DNA of 64,000 nt from NCBI RefSeq assembly GCF_030652775.1, contig NZ_JAUSPS010000063.1:1-64000 (forward strand). Direction: 5' to 3'. The notes beneath the pieces were generated by a model, which saw only the letters and a program-made list of their open reading frames with translations, was not told where the DNA came from and made no database searches. This stretch comes from Acetobacterium sp. Its GTDB lineage: Bacteria > Bacillota > Clostridia > Eubacteriales > Eubacteriaceae. Position 1 is the first letter of the stretch. Each line of letters opens with the position of its first letter. This document shows positions 41,517 to 49,853 of the stretch, in pieces. The translations under genes and the position numbers were made by a program.

Positions 41517-41852
41517 ATGAAAGATGTAACCCTGTTTACAACCCAAACCTGCCCCCACTGTAAAACGGCAAAGGCTTTTCTTAAGCAGAATCATATTCAA
41601 TTTGTTGAGAAGGACGTTAATTATGACGCCGCAGCCCAACAAGAAATGACTCGCAGGGGTATTCGTGGGGTGCCCGCTTTTATCATCGGCGATGATGCCG
41701 TGATCGGTCTGGATCAGGCGAAGGTACTGGAACTGGTGGATCATCGGGTGGTGGCTTGTCCGAATTGTCAGGCCAAACTGCGAGTTCCTAACGATAAGGG
41801 AAAAATCAGCGTCCGCTGTCCAAAATGTAAAACCAGCTTTGAAACAAAATGA
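41517..41852 (+). CDS. Glutaredoxin-like protein fused to a zinc ribbon
   Basis: This 111-residue protein has a glutaredoxin domain (1-75) with active site CPHC (TQTCPHCKTAKAFL) and the cis-Pro loop RGVPAFII. A C-terminal zinc-ribbon of the MJ0042 type follows, CPNCQAKLRVPNDKG-n-VRCPKCKTSF. It likely reduces disulfides or carries metal. ATG at 41517 follows AGGTGA by 5 nt; an in-frame GTG at 41508 lies inside that RBS. It is 30 bp upstream of a CoA-disulfide-reductase-like flavoenzyme, so a shared thiol-redox role is likely. Confidence 0.85.
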   Translation: MKDVTLFTTQTCPHCKTAKAFLKQNHIQFVEKDVNYDAAAQQEMTRRGIRGVPAFIIGDDAVIGLDQAKVLELVDHRVVACPNCQAKLRVPNDKGKISVRCPKCKTSFETK

Positions 41853-41882
41853 ACTATTTTATATAACTAAGGAGAGAAATCA

Positions 41883-43592
41883 ATGAAAAAAATACTAATT
41901 GTAGGTGGTGTCGCTGGCGGCGCCACAGCTGCGGCCAGACTCCGTCGTTTAAGTGAAGAAGATCAGATCATCCTATTTGAACGGGACGAATATATCTCTT
42001 TTGCCAATTGTGGACTACCCTATTATATCGGGGATGTGATTACCGATCGTCGGAAACTGCTGGTTCAAACGGTAAGCGGGATGTCCAAACGGTTTAACCT
42101 GGACATTCGCAATTTCAGTGAGGTCACCGCCATTGACCCGAATAAAAAAACCGTGGCGGTGAAAAATCATCAAACCGGAGCGGTTTATACTGAAAGCTTT
42201 GACAAGTTGATCTTGTCACCCGGGGCTAAACCCATCGCTCCGCCGATTCCGGGATTGGCGGAAGCCAAAAACATCCTGACCCTGCGGAACATTCCCGATA
42301 CCGATAAAATCAAAGCCGTGGTGGACAGCGGCAAGGTCAGCCGGGCAGTGGTCATCGGCGGCGGTTTCATCGGCGTTGAAATGGCCGAAAACCTTCAGGA
42401 GTTGGGCATCAATGTCACTTTAGTGGAAAAAATGAATCAGGTCTTAAAACCATTGGATTTTGAAATGGCCCAGTTGGTCCATCAGGAAATCAATGCCAAT
42501 GGCGTTAATATTATTCTTGAAGATGGGGTTGATCATTTCCAGAATGAGGGCCATGAAGTGGTGCTGGAGAGCGGCCAGGTCATTCAGGCCGAGCTGGTTA
42601 TTCTTGCTATTGGCGTGGTACCAGAAAATGCTTTGGCCAAAAAGGCCAATCTGAAAGTGGGCTCCCGGGGACATATCGTCACGACCGCTAATTATGAGGT
42701 CTACAGCGGCGAAAATGATGCCGTCAATCCGGATGTTTTTGCCATCGGCGATGCCGTGGAAGTGGTCGATTTTGTCACCAAAACTCCGACGGCCATTCCA
42801 CTAGCCTGGCCGGCGAACCGTCAGGGACGGCTGGTGGCCGATTATATCAACGGCAAAAAAATCGGCAATGTCGGCATTCAGGGAACTGCGGTAGCGAAGG
42901 TGTTCAATCAGACCATTGCCGCCACCGGAAATAATGCCGCCCTGTTGGATATGAAAAAAATCCCCTATCAGGTGGTGGTAGCCCACCGGAGCAACCATGC
43001 CGGGTATTATCCCAATGCCACCAATATTGCGCTGAAACTGTTGTATGAACCGCAAACCCTGAAAATTCTCGGTGCTCAGGCGGTTGGCCAGGAGGGCACT
43101 GAAAAGCGGATCGATGTGATTGCCACGGCGATGAAATTGGGAGCAACAGTTCTGGATCTTCAGGACCTTGAACTCAGTTATGCGCCGCCGTTCTCATCAG
43201 CGAAGGATCCGGTGAACATTCTGGGTTATATCGCCGAAAATATTCTGGATGGGGTTTATCAAACCGTTCAGTGGCATGAAATTGATCAGATTGTGGCGGA
43301 TAGCGGCTTCCTGCTGGATGTGCGATCACCAATGGAAGTCCGGGCTGGTGGGATTAAGGGTGCCGTGAATATTGAACTGGATAGTCTCCGGGATCGGATT
43401 GGCGAAATACCAATCGCCAAAGACGCCCCCATTTATGTAACCTGTCAGGTGGGACAGCGGGCTTATCTGGCAATCCGTATTCTGCAGGGGCACGGCTTTA
43501 CCAATATTTACAATCTGGCTGGCGGATACAGTACCTATAAAACCGCCCATTATCAACTGGCAGCACTTAATTTCGGAACCACCGCTAAATAG
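41883..43592 (+). CDS. CoA-disulfide reductase-like flavoprotein with rhodanese domain
   Basis: This 569-residue FAD/NAD(P)H enzyme has the N-terminal Rossmann motif VGGVAGGATAAARLRR, active-site Cys43 in SFANCGLPYYIG, a second nucleotide motif VVIGGGFIGVEMAENL and FAD motif FAIGDAVEV. A C-terminal rhodanese domain (about 465-560) has catalytic Cys in VTCQVGQRAY. CoA-disulfide reductases with a rhodanese domain reduce CoA disulfide, polysulfide or CoA persulfide. It is preceded by a glutaredoxin-like gene in the same operon and ends at a strong terminator. Confidence 0.9.
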   Translation: MKKILIVGGVAGGATAAARLRRLSEEDQIILFERDEYISFANCGLPYYIGDVITDRRKLLVQTVSGMSKRFNLDIRNFSEVTAIDPNKKTVAVKNHQTGAVYTESFDKLILSPGAKPIAPPIPGLAEAKNILTLRNIPDTDKIKAVVDSGKVSRAVVIGGGFIGVEMAENLQELGINVTLVEKMNQVLKPLDFEMAQLVHQEINANGVNIILEDGVDHFQNEGHEVVLESGQVIQAELVILAIGVVPENALAKKANLKVGSRGHIVTTANYEVYSGENDAVNPDVFAIGDAVEVVDFVTKTPTAIPLAWPANRQGRLVADYINGKKIGNVGIQGTAVAKVFNQTIAATGNNAALLDMKKIPYQVVVAHRSNHAGYYPNATNIALKLLYEPQTLKILGAQAVGQEGTEKRIDVIATAMKLGATVLDLQDLELSYAPPFSSAKDPVNILGYIAENILDGVYQTVQWHEIDQIVADSGFLLDVRSPMEVRAGGIKGAVNIELDSLRDRIGEIPIAKDAPIYVTCQVGQRAYLAIRILQGHGFTNIYNLAGGYSTYKTAHYQLAALNFGTTAK

Positions 43593-43644
43593 TGTTTTAA
43601 AAAAGACGGTATCAGAAATAACGGACAAAATTAATAATTTCACA

Positions 43645-43688
43645 ACAAAACCCTCAACAATTTTCGTTTGTTGAGGGTTTTGTTTATA
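43645..43688. terminator. Bidirectional terminator
   Basis: A 14-bp stem (AAAACCCTCAACAA with TTGTTGAGGGTTTT) with A and T runs at its sides ends the flavoenzyme operon on the plus strand. It also ends the small-membrane-protein operon, whose stop is at 43684, on the minus strand. Confidence 0.85.
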
Positions 43689-43899
43689 AATTCTTTTTTA
43701 GCTTTTTCAGTTTTAAGTAAGTGGTTTCCGGTAAGATGCCGATAATCGTCTGGCAAAACGCCAACCCGGCCAGCCCACCGAGGATAAAATGCAGGGCCGG
43801 TATTTCTGGAAGCAGATGATTAATCATCAAGTTGGCGAGATTAAAAATAGCAAATAGCAAAAGTCCGATTTTCAGTTCTTTTCGCATCGTTTTTTTCAT
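43684..43899 (-). CDS. Small membrane protein, 71 residues
   Basis: This protein has two hydrophobic helices (about 11-27 and 38-56) and basic ends (KKTMRKELK and KLKKLKKNL). I do not recognise a family. The RBS GGAG lies 8 nt before the ATG. It is the last of four minus-strand genes headed by an XRE regulator. Confidence 0.6.
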   Translation of the reverse strand: MKKTMRKELKIGLLLFAIFNLANLMINHLLPEIPALHFILGGLAGLAFCQTIIGILPETTYLKLKKLKKNL

Positions 43900-43918
43900 T
43901 TCAAGGACTCCATTTCTT

Positions 43919-44107
43919 TTATTGATGGTTCTGGATAATTCTGATCCGGGAATAAACCAGAACCGGCAGGTCGGCCAGCATCAGCAAACCAATGCTGCGA
44001 ACGGTCCAATCTGGCAGGGGTAGGAGCAGCCAGTTAACGACCATTACACCCAGACAGAGAATCATGATCGTGATAGTCACAGGAAACAAACGGCTTTTTT
44101 TCATCAT
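43919..44107 (-). CDS. Small membrane protein, 62 residues
   Basis: This protein has two hydrophobic segments (about 8-28 and 37-52). No family was recognised. A run of eight G residues serves as RBS just before tandem ATG codons (44107 and 44104), so the exact start is uncertain. It lies in the XRE-regulated operon. Confidence 0.55.
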   Translation of the reverse strand: MMKKSRLFPVTITIMILCLGVMVVNWLLLPLPDWTVRSIGLLMLADLPVLVYSRIRIIQNHQ

Positions 44108-44119
44108 CGTCCCCCCCCA

Positions 44120-44575
44120 TTACATGGTTTTCAGACAATAAAGCTTGACCACAGCGCTGACTGATAGTTGGGCCGCTACGGCGCTGACCAGGGTATAAAA
44201 CACCACAATGTTAAAATATCCGGCGACAATGGCGGCAATAATCATCAGAACTGATGTTATGGCAATGAGCGGCATCCCGGCTTTGCTTCGGATGGTTTTC
44301 ATCCGTTCGTCATTTTCCTTATTGTACAATATCGTTAGTTTAGTTTCATCATTAATTGCCAAGCTCAGCTTGACGATGTCAAACAGCGAGAAGCCGAAGA
44401 TGCTGATAATCAGGCCAAACTGGAACCCCGCCACAAAACCGTCAGAGAGGGTTGCCGTTGAGTGGTCTGAAAAAATTATTGAATAAATACTAAATGCCCC
44501 CAATACCACCGTCACCAATGCCATTCCTGAAGAAATCGCAATTCTTTGTTTAACCTTTGTTCTAAATTTTTCCAT
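44120..44575 (-). CDS. Four-helix membrane protein (DUF2178-like)
   Basis: This 151-residue protein has four membrane helices in two pairs (about 14-33, 48-68, 104-121 and 124-142), separated by a charged loop with NKENDERMKTIRSKAGMP. That loop with DER recalls DUF2178-like or DUF6442-like proteins, which are typically encoded next to a small XRE regulator, as here. The function is unknown. Confidence 0.65.
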   Translation of the reverse strand: MEKFRTKVKQRIAISSGMALVTVVLGAFSIYSIIFSDHSTATLSDGFVAGFQFGLIISIFGFSLFDIVKLSLAINDETKLTILYNKENDERMKTIRSKAGMPLIAITSVLMIIAAIVAGYFNIVVFYTLVSAVAAQLSVSAVVKLYCLKTM

Positions 44576-44586
44576 GATACTGCCTC

Positions 44587-44793
44587 CTAAAATTCATTTT
44601 CTTCTGAAAAGTCAAAAACTTCTTCAATGGTCAGCCCGAAATAGTAGGCAATTTTATAGGCCAGTACCAGCGAAGCAGTATATTTACCGACTTCAATGGA
44701 GGTAATGGTCTGTCTGGTCGTGCCCACCGCCAGGGCCAGTTCTTCCTGGGATAGTTTTCGTTCTTTTCGTAATTCTTTGATTCGTGTTTTCAT
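44587..44793 (-). CDS. XRE-family transcriptional regulator
   Basis: This 68-residue protein is a single helix-turn-helix domain: [56 protein letters not shown]. The ATG at 44793 has AGAAGG 7 nt upstream, so an upstream in-frame start is rejected. It heads a four-gene operon of membrane proteins and probably represses its own promoter through three regularly spaced TGCAAAG sites. Confidence 0.88.
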   Translation of the reverse strand: MKTRIKELRKERKLSQEELALAVGTTRQTITSIEVGKYTASLVLAYKIAYYFGLTIEEVFDFSEENEF

Positions 44794-44823
44794 ATTACAC
44801 CTTCTGATAATCTGCATAGCATA

Positions 44824-44876
44824 CTTTGCATTTTTAGTATAGTCTGCTTTGCATAAAATGTCAAGCCCGCTTTGCA
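44824..44876 (-). promoter_or_regulatory. Promoter with three TGCAAAG operators at 23-bp spacing
   Basis: On the minus strand TTGACA - 17 bp - TATACT forms a near-consensus promoter for the XRE operon. The heptamer TGCAAAG occurs at 44870-44876, 44847-44853 and 44824-44830, exactly 23 bp apart. One copy lies before the -35, one in the spacer and one after the -10. This placement would let the XRE protein block polymerase. Confidence 0.75.
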
Positions 44877-44879
44877 AAA

Positions 44880-45145
44880 AAAAACAAAAAAAGAATGACT
44901 CAACATTTAAGACATAAAACGGAGCTAATGATACAAAATAAAATCGGGTCTTTCAATTAAAAAACAGCCTTTATCCATATAACCGTCACATAACCCATCT
45001 ATAATAAGAAAAAAGAGGCGGGCACTCCAGGAACCTGATAAAATTTCTATTACAATCCTGAGTAAATCCCCAATTGTTTGATAACAAGGCGGAAATAATA
45101 CGCTTCACAATTACATCTTAACAAAGAGAGAAAAGAGGAAGTTCA
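44880..45145. other. Intergenic region before the DUF4353 lipoprotein
   Basis: About 265 bp with no gene. A TATAAT at about 44999-45004 is the best -10 toward the lipoprotein gene, without a good -35. That suggests an activator, possibly the two-component system encoded downstream. No RNA element was recognised. Confidence 0.3.
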
Positions 45146-46639
45146 ATGAAAAGACTAAAAATTTTAATACCATTTTTATTAATCATGATGGTATTGTTGG
45201 CCGGATGCAGTTCAAATTCTGCAACAACGACAGAAACCACGGCTGAGGCAGTCACCGAGACCACGGCGGTATTAAGTGCGGTGGTATCGCCCACATCGAC
45301 AATTGTTGTCGATCCGGAATTTACCGATCGTGATCTGGAAACAAGCTATGATGACGCGACCGCAGTTCAGGTAACTCTGGATGGTAGCAATATCCAGGTA
45401 ACCGGTGACGGCGCCAGTGCCAGTGACGGGGTCCTGACTATCACCAAGGAAGGGACCTATGTGGTTACCGGGAATCTGACTGACGGGCAGATTGTGGTAG
45501 CAGCAGCCGATACCGACAAGATTCAGATTGTGCTAAATGGTGCGACCATCAATTGTGCCGATAATGCCCCGATCTATGTAAAAAGTGCCAACAAGGTCTT
45601 TGTCACCTTGAATGCCAATACGGTCAATACCTTAACCGATGGTGGGGCCTATGTGCAGACCGATGACAATACGGTCGATGGGGTGATCTTCAGCAAAGCC
45701 GATCTGACCATCAATGGCGAAGGGACCTTAAATATTACAACAAACAGTAACCACGGGATTGTGTCAAAGGATGATCTGGTCATTACCGGAGGCATTTATA
45801 ATATCACCTCAGCAGACGATGCCCTTAGCGGTAAAAACAGTGTCAAAATCAAAGACGGCACCCTTACCATCGATTCGTCAGCAGGCAAGGGGATTACCTC
45901 AAAGAACGCTGATGATACCACAAAAGGCTATGTTTACATTTGTGGCGGGACGATTACAGTTAAAAACAGCACCGAGGGGATTGAAGGAACGGCGGTCATC
46001 GTGGAAGGCGGAACCATTGACCTTATTTCATCGGATGACGGGTTTAAAGGTGCCAGTGCCAGTGCTGCGGAAACAGACACCGGCGGAAAAGGCGGCGGCG
46101 GTGCCATGGAAAATGATCCAAACGTCTATGTTTCAATTTCCGGTGGCACCATCAGCGTCAATGCGGCTGGTGACGGACTTGATAGCAATGGGAATCTCTA
46201 TATCTCGGGCGGCACGGTGACTGTCAGTGGCCCCACCAACAGCGGCAATGGTGCCCTGGATTATAATGGCACTGCCGATGTCATTGGCGGAACCGTTCTG
46301 ATTGCCGGCAGTACCGGAATGGCCCAGTCGTTTTCCGAAACCTCGACTCAGGCATCCTTGCTTTACAACCTCACATCAAGCTGTGCAGCCGGGACCGAAA
46401 TAAAATTGACTGATGCCAGCGGCAAGACGGTCGTTTCCTACACCCCGGATAAAACCTATCAATCGGTGGTGATCAGCACCCCGGATCTGGCCCAGAGCTC
46501 AACCTATACCCTGACCTGTGGCAGCCAAACGGTGGAAATTCCCCTGACGGGCGTGGTTACCAGTAATGGCCAGACCGGAATGGGTGGACCCGGCCAGGGC
46601 GGCCAGAATCCACCCCAGGGTGGTCAAAAACCGCAATAG
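45146..46639 (+). CDS. Carbohydrate-binding lipoprotein (DUF4353 type)
   Basis: This 497-residue exported lipoprotein has signal LKILIPFLLIMMVLLAGC (lipidated Cys21) and a Thr-rich spacer. A long right-handed beta-helix-like region follows with repeats of GGTI/GGTV-type turns (ICGGTITV, VEGGTIDL, ISGGTISV, ISGGTVTV, IGGTVLI). The C terminus is Gly/Gln/Pro-rich. This matches carbohydrate-binding DUF4353 proteins. In other clostridia such proteins occur with CotH/VTC genes; here that module is 20 kb away. The next genes are a two-component system. Confidence 0.8.
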   Translation: MKRLKILIPFLLIMMVLLAGCSSNSATTTETTAEAVTETTAVLSAVVSPTSTIVVDPEFTDRDLETSYDDATAVQVTLDGSNIQVTGDGASASDGVLTITKEGTYVVTGNLTDGQIVVAAADTDKIQIVLNGATINCADNAPIYVKSANKVFVTLNANTVNTLTDGGAYVQTDDNTVDGVIFSKADLTINGEGTLNITTNSNHGIVSKDDLVITGGIYNITSADDALSGKNSVKIKDGTLTIDSSAGKGITSKNADDTTKGYVYICGGTITVKNSTEGIEGTAVIVEGGTIDLISSDDGFKGASASAAETDTGGKGGGGAMENDPNVYVSISGGTISVNAAGDGLDSNGNLYISGGTVTVSGPTNSGNGALDYNGTADVIGGTVLIAGSTGMAQSFSETSTQASLLYNLTSSCAAGTEIKLTDASGKTVVSYTPDKTYQSVVISTPDLAQSSTYTLTCGSQTVEIPLTGVVTSNGQTGMGGPGQGGQNPPQGGQKPQ

Positions 46640-46672
46640 CAGAACAGATTACCAAAGAATAGAGAAATAAAG

Positions 46673-46716
46673 AAAAGGCATGCTCCTTCCAATAGAAGGA
46701 CATGTCTTTTTTTTTG
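46673..46716 (+). terminator. Terminator of the DUF4353 gene
   Basis: A hairpin (AAAAGGCATG-C-TCCTTC with GAAGGA-CATGTCTTTT, one bulge) runs into nine or more T residues, 34 bp after the stop. Confidence 0.85.
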
Positions 46717-46853
46717 AAGAAAGCAATTGAATCCTGCTAGTATAAATCAAACCAGATGCAATTTCACCTGAATAATGGTATCATTTAACAAAGGATTATC
46801 AGAATAATCAAATCAAATGACATTCCCGACCAGGTCGGGGGATGGGAGTACGT

Positions 46854-47576
46854 GTGAACTGGGATTGTTTAATTGTCGATGATGAAGTAGAACTGGCGAA
46901 AGCGACCTGTGAATATTTTGAAATGTTTGGCCTGAGCTGCGCCGTTGTGACCAATTCTGAGGATTGCGTTTTTTTTATGGAGAACAATCAGGTTAAACTG
47001 ATTTTATTGGATATCAATCTGGGAAATGACAGCGGTTTTGAATTGTGTAAAGCACTCCGAAAAAATACCGACGTGCCGATTCTTTTTATCAGCGCCCGGC
47101 AGAGTGATGATGATGTCCTGATTGCGCTGAATATCGGCGGCGATGATTATATTAAAAAGCCCTATTCTCTTAGCGTTCTGCTGGCTAAGGTGAAGGTCAT
47201 CATCAAACGCTATGATGGGGCGGCGCAAAAAGCCGGGAGCAGTGATGTGGTCAGTGCGCAATTAGAAGCGCAGGACCGTTGCGGCAACCTGAAAATTGAT
47301 AAGGATGCCATGAAGGTCTATCGCAATGAAAAAGACGTGGGTTTCAAAACCAAGGAATTCAGGCTGTTTTTATACCTTTATGAAAATAAAAACCGGGTGA
47401 TTGCCAAAGATGAGTTGTTTGCCAAAATCTGGGGAGATGCGTTTTTCAGTGATGGCACTCTGAATGTCCATATCCGGAAAATTCGCAAGAAAATCGAAGA
47501 AAATCCCAACCAGCCAAGGCTGATTAAAACCATCTGGGGCACCGGATATATATTTGAGACCCAGGAAAATGAATAA
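46854..47576 (+). CDS. OmpR/PhoB-family response regulator
   Basis: This 240-residue protein has a receiver domain with acidic pair Asp9-Asp10, phospho-acceptor Asp53 in LILLDINLG and the Lys in YIKKPY. A winged-helix domain follows (LKIDKDAMKVYRNEKDVGFKTKEFRLFLYL to KTIWGTGYIF). GTG at 46854 has GGGAG 5 nt upstream; the in-frame ATG at 46842 is an alternative. A small hairpin (CCCGAC-CAG-GTCGGG, 46825-46839) precedes the start. It pairs with the kinase encoded 49 bp downstream and probably controls the ABC genes that follow. Confidence 0.9.
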   Translation: MNWDCLIVDDEVELAKATCEYFEMFGLSCAVVTNSEDCVFFMENNQVKLILLDINLGNDSGFELCKALRKNTDVPILFISARQSDDDVLIALNIGGDDYIKKPYSLSVLLAKVKVIIKRYDGAAQKAGSSDVVSAQLEAQDRCGNLKIDKDAMKVYRNEKDVGFKTKEFRLFLYLYENKNRVIAKDELFAKIWGDAFFSDGTLNVHIRKIRKKIEENPNQPRLIKTIWGTGYIFETQENE

Positions 47577-47625
47577 CCCTGCGCTCTTCTTGCCGATATA
47601 ATAAATTACTTAGTTGAGGAAATGC

Positions 47626-48936
47626 ATGAAAATAAGAAATATGGTGATCCTGTTTACCGTTATCATGATGGCCGGCTACCTGGCCGCAATCACCACCATC
47701 AATGCTAGCCAGATCAATCGGGTCGATGTTACCGAGATTAACCAGGTCGCTAAAACTATCGAACAAGACTGGCAGGCTGGTGATACAAAAAAATCCGGTG
47801 CGAATCGGGGACTGCCCTACCAGATCGCCCTGGTCACGGATGAAAACTATCAGGCTCTTCTTTATGACGGTATCAAGAATCGTCAGACGATCATCGATTT
47901 GACCGGAACCGCAGCGGATGGACAGGAAAAACTGTTGGGGAAGATCATTATTCTGACCGACGGCAGTGAAGAAGCAACCATGAAAAGAAATCTGACGGTC
48001 ATGATTACCCTTACCTTTGGGTTGGTATTGATCATGGTTTACCTGCTTTTCGGGTTGGTACATACGTCGATTCTCCGGCCCTTTGGAGTGCTGAAAGAGT
48101 TTGCCCGAAAAATTGCCGATGGTGATCTGGAGTTCCGGCTACCGATGGACCGGGGCAATTACTTTGGCGCATTCACTGAAAGTTTTGATCTGATGAGGGA
48201 AGAGCTGAGAAAGGCCCGGCAGGGTGAATATCAGGCTAATATCAGCAAGAAAGAGCTGGTGGCGGAACTGTCCCATGACATAAAAACCCCGGTGGCCACC
48301 ATTAAAGCCATCTGTGAGTTACTTGAGATCAAGCTGGCAACTGTGCAAGCTGAGGATTTGCCAGGGTCAACCGCAGCAACAACGATCACTGAAAGTATCG
48401 CAAAAATCGCGGTGATCGATGCCAAAGCCGACATCATTGACGCGCTGATCAGCAATCTCTTCCACGCCACCCTGGAAGAACTGGAAATGCTGAAGGTCAA
48501 TGTCAGCGAGCAACCCAGCACCGTGATCATCCAGATGTTCAAGGAAATGGATAATTTTGGGAAAATCCGCTTTAAAAATGACTTGGCGGAGTGTCTGGTC
48601 TTTTGTGATCCGCTGCGGCTGGGTCAGGTGATTGACAATATCATCAGCAATTCTTATAAATATGCCGATACCGATATCGATATCTGGTTCGGTCTGGACA
48701 AAACTGACAAAAACCTAACCATAAAAATCAAAGATTATGGGGCGGGGGTGGATCCTGACGAATGTCCGCTGGTGTGTGAAAAGTTTTTTCGGGGTTCCGG
48801 GGAATCAATCCAAAACACCCCGGGCTCCGGGCTGGGCCTCTATCTGGCCAGGCAGTTTATGGTCGCCATGGGCGGTAGCATCCGCTGTTATAATGAGGGT
48901 GGGTTCACAGTGGAACTGGGCATCAAGGTGGTGTGA
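47626..48936 (+). CDS. Sensor histidine kinase with HAMP domain
   Basis: This 436-residue kinase has membrane helices at about 7-26 and 123-147, an extracellular sensor of about 95 residues and a HAMP linker (about 148-200). Phospho-acceptor His217 lies in AELSHDIKTPVATIKAI, with N box IDNIISNSYKYA and G boxes DYGAGVDPDE and GSGLGLYLA. ATG at 47626 has GAGG 6 nt upstream, so the in-frame TTG at 47614 is rejected. It likely senses an envelope stress or peptide connected to the downstream ABC system. Confidence 0.9.
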   Translation: MKIRNMVILFTVIMMAGYLAAITTINASQINRVDVTEINQVAKTIEQDWQAGDTKKSGANRGLPYQIALVTDENYQALLYDGIKNRQTIIDLTGTAADGQEKLLGKIIILTDGSEEATMKRNLTVMITLTFGLVLIMVYLLFGLVHTSILRPFGVLKEFARKIADGDLEFRLPMDRGNYFGAFTESFDLMREELRKARQGEYQANISKKELVAELSHDIKTPVATIKAICELLEIKLATVQAEDLPGSTAATTITESIAKIAVIDAKADIIDALISNLFHATLEELEMLKVNVSEQPSTVIIQMFKEMDNFGKIRFKNDLAECLVFCDPLRLGQVIDNIISNSYKYADTDIDIWFGLDKTDKNLTIKIKDYGAGVDPDECPLVCEKFFRGSGESIQNTPGSGLGLYLARQFMVAMGGSIRCYNEGGFTVELGIKVV

Positions 48937-48960
48937 TGGTCTTTCCATTTAAGAAACAGA

Positions 48961-49014
48961 TAAGAATTTAATAAGAGTTGGCAAAAGACCGGTTAAGAAC
49001 ATATGAAATATAAT
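48961..49014 (+). promoter_or_regulatory. Putative regulator-activated promoter of the MacB-type ABC genes
   Basis: A perfect TATAAT (49009-49014) lacks a recognisable -35. Instead the upstream stretch has related elements TAAGAATT (48961), TTAATAAGAG (48968) and TTAAGAACAT (48993). This is the pattern of a promoter activated by an OmpR-type regulator, and one is encoded just upstream. Confidence 0.4.
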
Positions 49015-49093
49015 TAGGCCATGGAAAGCAAAAGCCGACCATGGTCTTTTATCATCGGGATAAAGATCCGTTTAGTCAATCTAGGAGGAACGA

Positions 49094-49852
49094 ATGTCAA
49101 ACACAATTCTAAAGGCAGAAATGCTCAGTAAAACCTATTCAAACGGCAGCATCATGCAGCACGTTTTAAAAAATCTCAACATCGAAATCAAAGCCGGGGA
49201 CTTTACCGTCATCATGGGGAGCTCGGGTTCGGGAAAATCGACCCTGCTTTATGCCCTTTCCGGGATGGACAAGCCGACCCTGGGAACAATCGATTTTAAA
49301 GGCGAAGCGATTTCCAACTATTCCAATGATCAGCTGGCAGTCTTTCGCAGAAAGCATTGCGGCTTTGTGTTTCAGCAGATCTATCTCAATGATACCATGA
49401 CCGTGCTCGATAATATTATGATCTCGGGGCTACTGGTTAGCCGCGATAAAAAGGCCATTGCCAACCGGGCCAAGGAACTACTGCAGCAGGTGGGGTTAAG
49501 TGATGCCAGCTATCATAAATATCCGTCCCAGCTTTCCGGCGGCGAAGCCCAGCGGGTGGCGATTGTCCGGGCGCTGATCAATGCACCGGAAATCGTCTTT
49601 GCGGATGAACCCACCGGGGCTCTCAATTCGACCAATGCCGTCAACGTGCTGGATGTGATGACCGAGGTCAATGCCTCCGGCCAGAGCATTATTATGGTGA
49701 CTCATGATATCAAAACGGCCCGCCGGGCCAACCGCATCCTTTATCTGAAAGATGGGGTCATCATCGACGAGCTGAATCTGGGCGCCTATCGCAAGGACGA
49801 TCCGGACCGCCATAAAATCCTGCGGGAATTTCTGGAAAGTATGGGTTGGTAG
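49094..49852 (+). CDS. ABC transporter ATP-binding protein (MacB/LolD type)
   Basis: This 252-residue ATPase has Walker A GSSGSGKST, Q-loop FVFQQIYL, signature LSGGEAQRVAI and Walker B IVFADEPTGALN. It has the MacB/LolD look, including the ADEPTGALN motif. It partners the large permease that starts 1 bp downstream. Systems of this type export or sense antimicrobial peptides or act as mechanotransmission pumps. GGAGG lies 7 nt before the ATG. Confidence 0.92.
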   Translation: MSNTILKAEMLSKTYSNGSIMQHVLKNLNIEIKAGDFTVIMGSSGSGKSTLLYALSGMDKPTLGTIDFKGEAISNYSNDQLAVFRRKHCGFVFQQIYLNDTMTVLDNIMISGLLVSRDKKAIANRAKELLQQVGLSDASYHKYPSQLSGGEAQRVAIVRALINAPEIVFADEPTGALNSTNAVNVLDVMTEVNASGQSIIMVTHDIKTARRANRILYLKDGVIIDELNLGAYRKDDPDRHKILREFLESMGW

Positions 49853-49853
49853 C

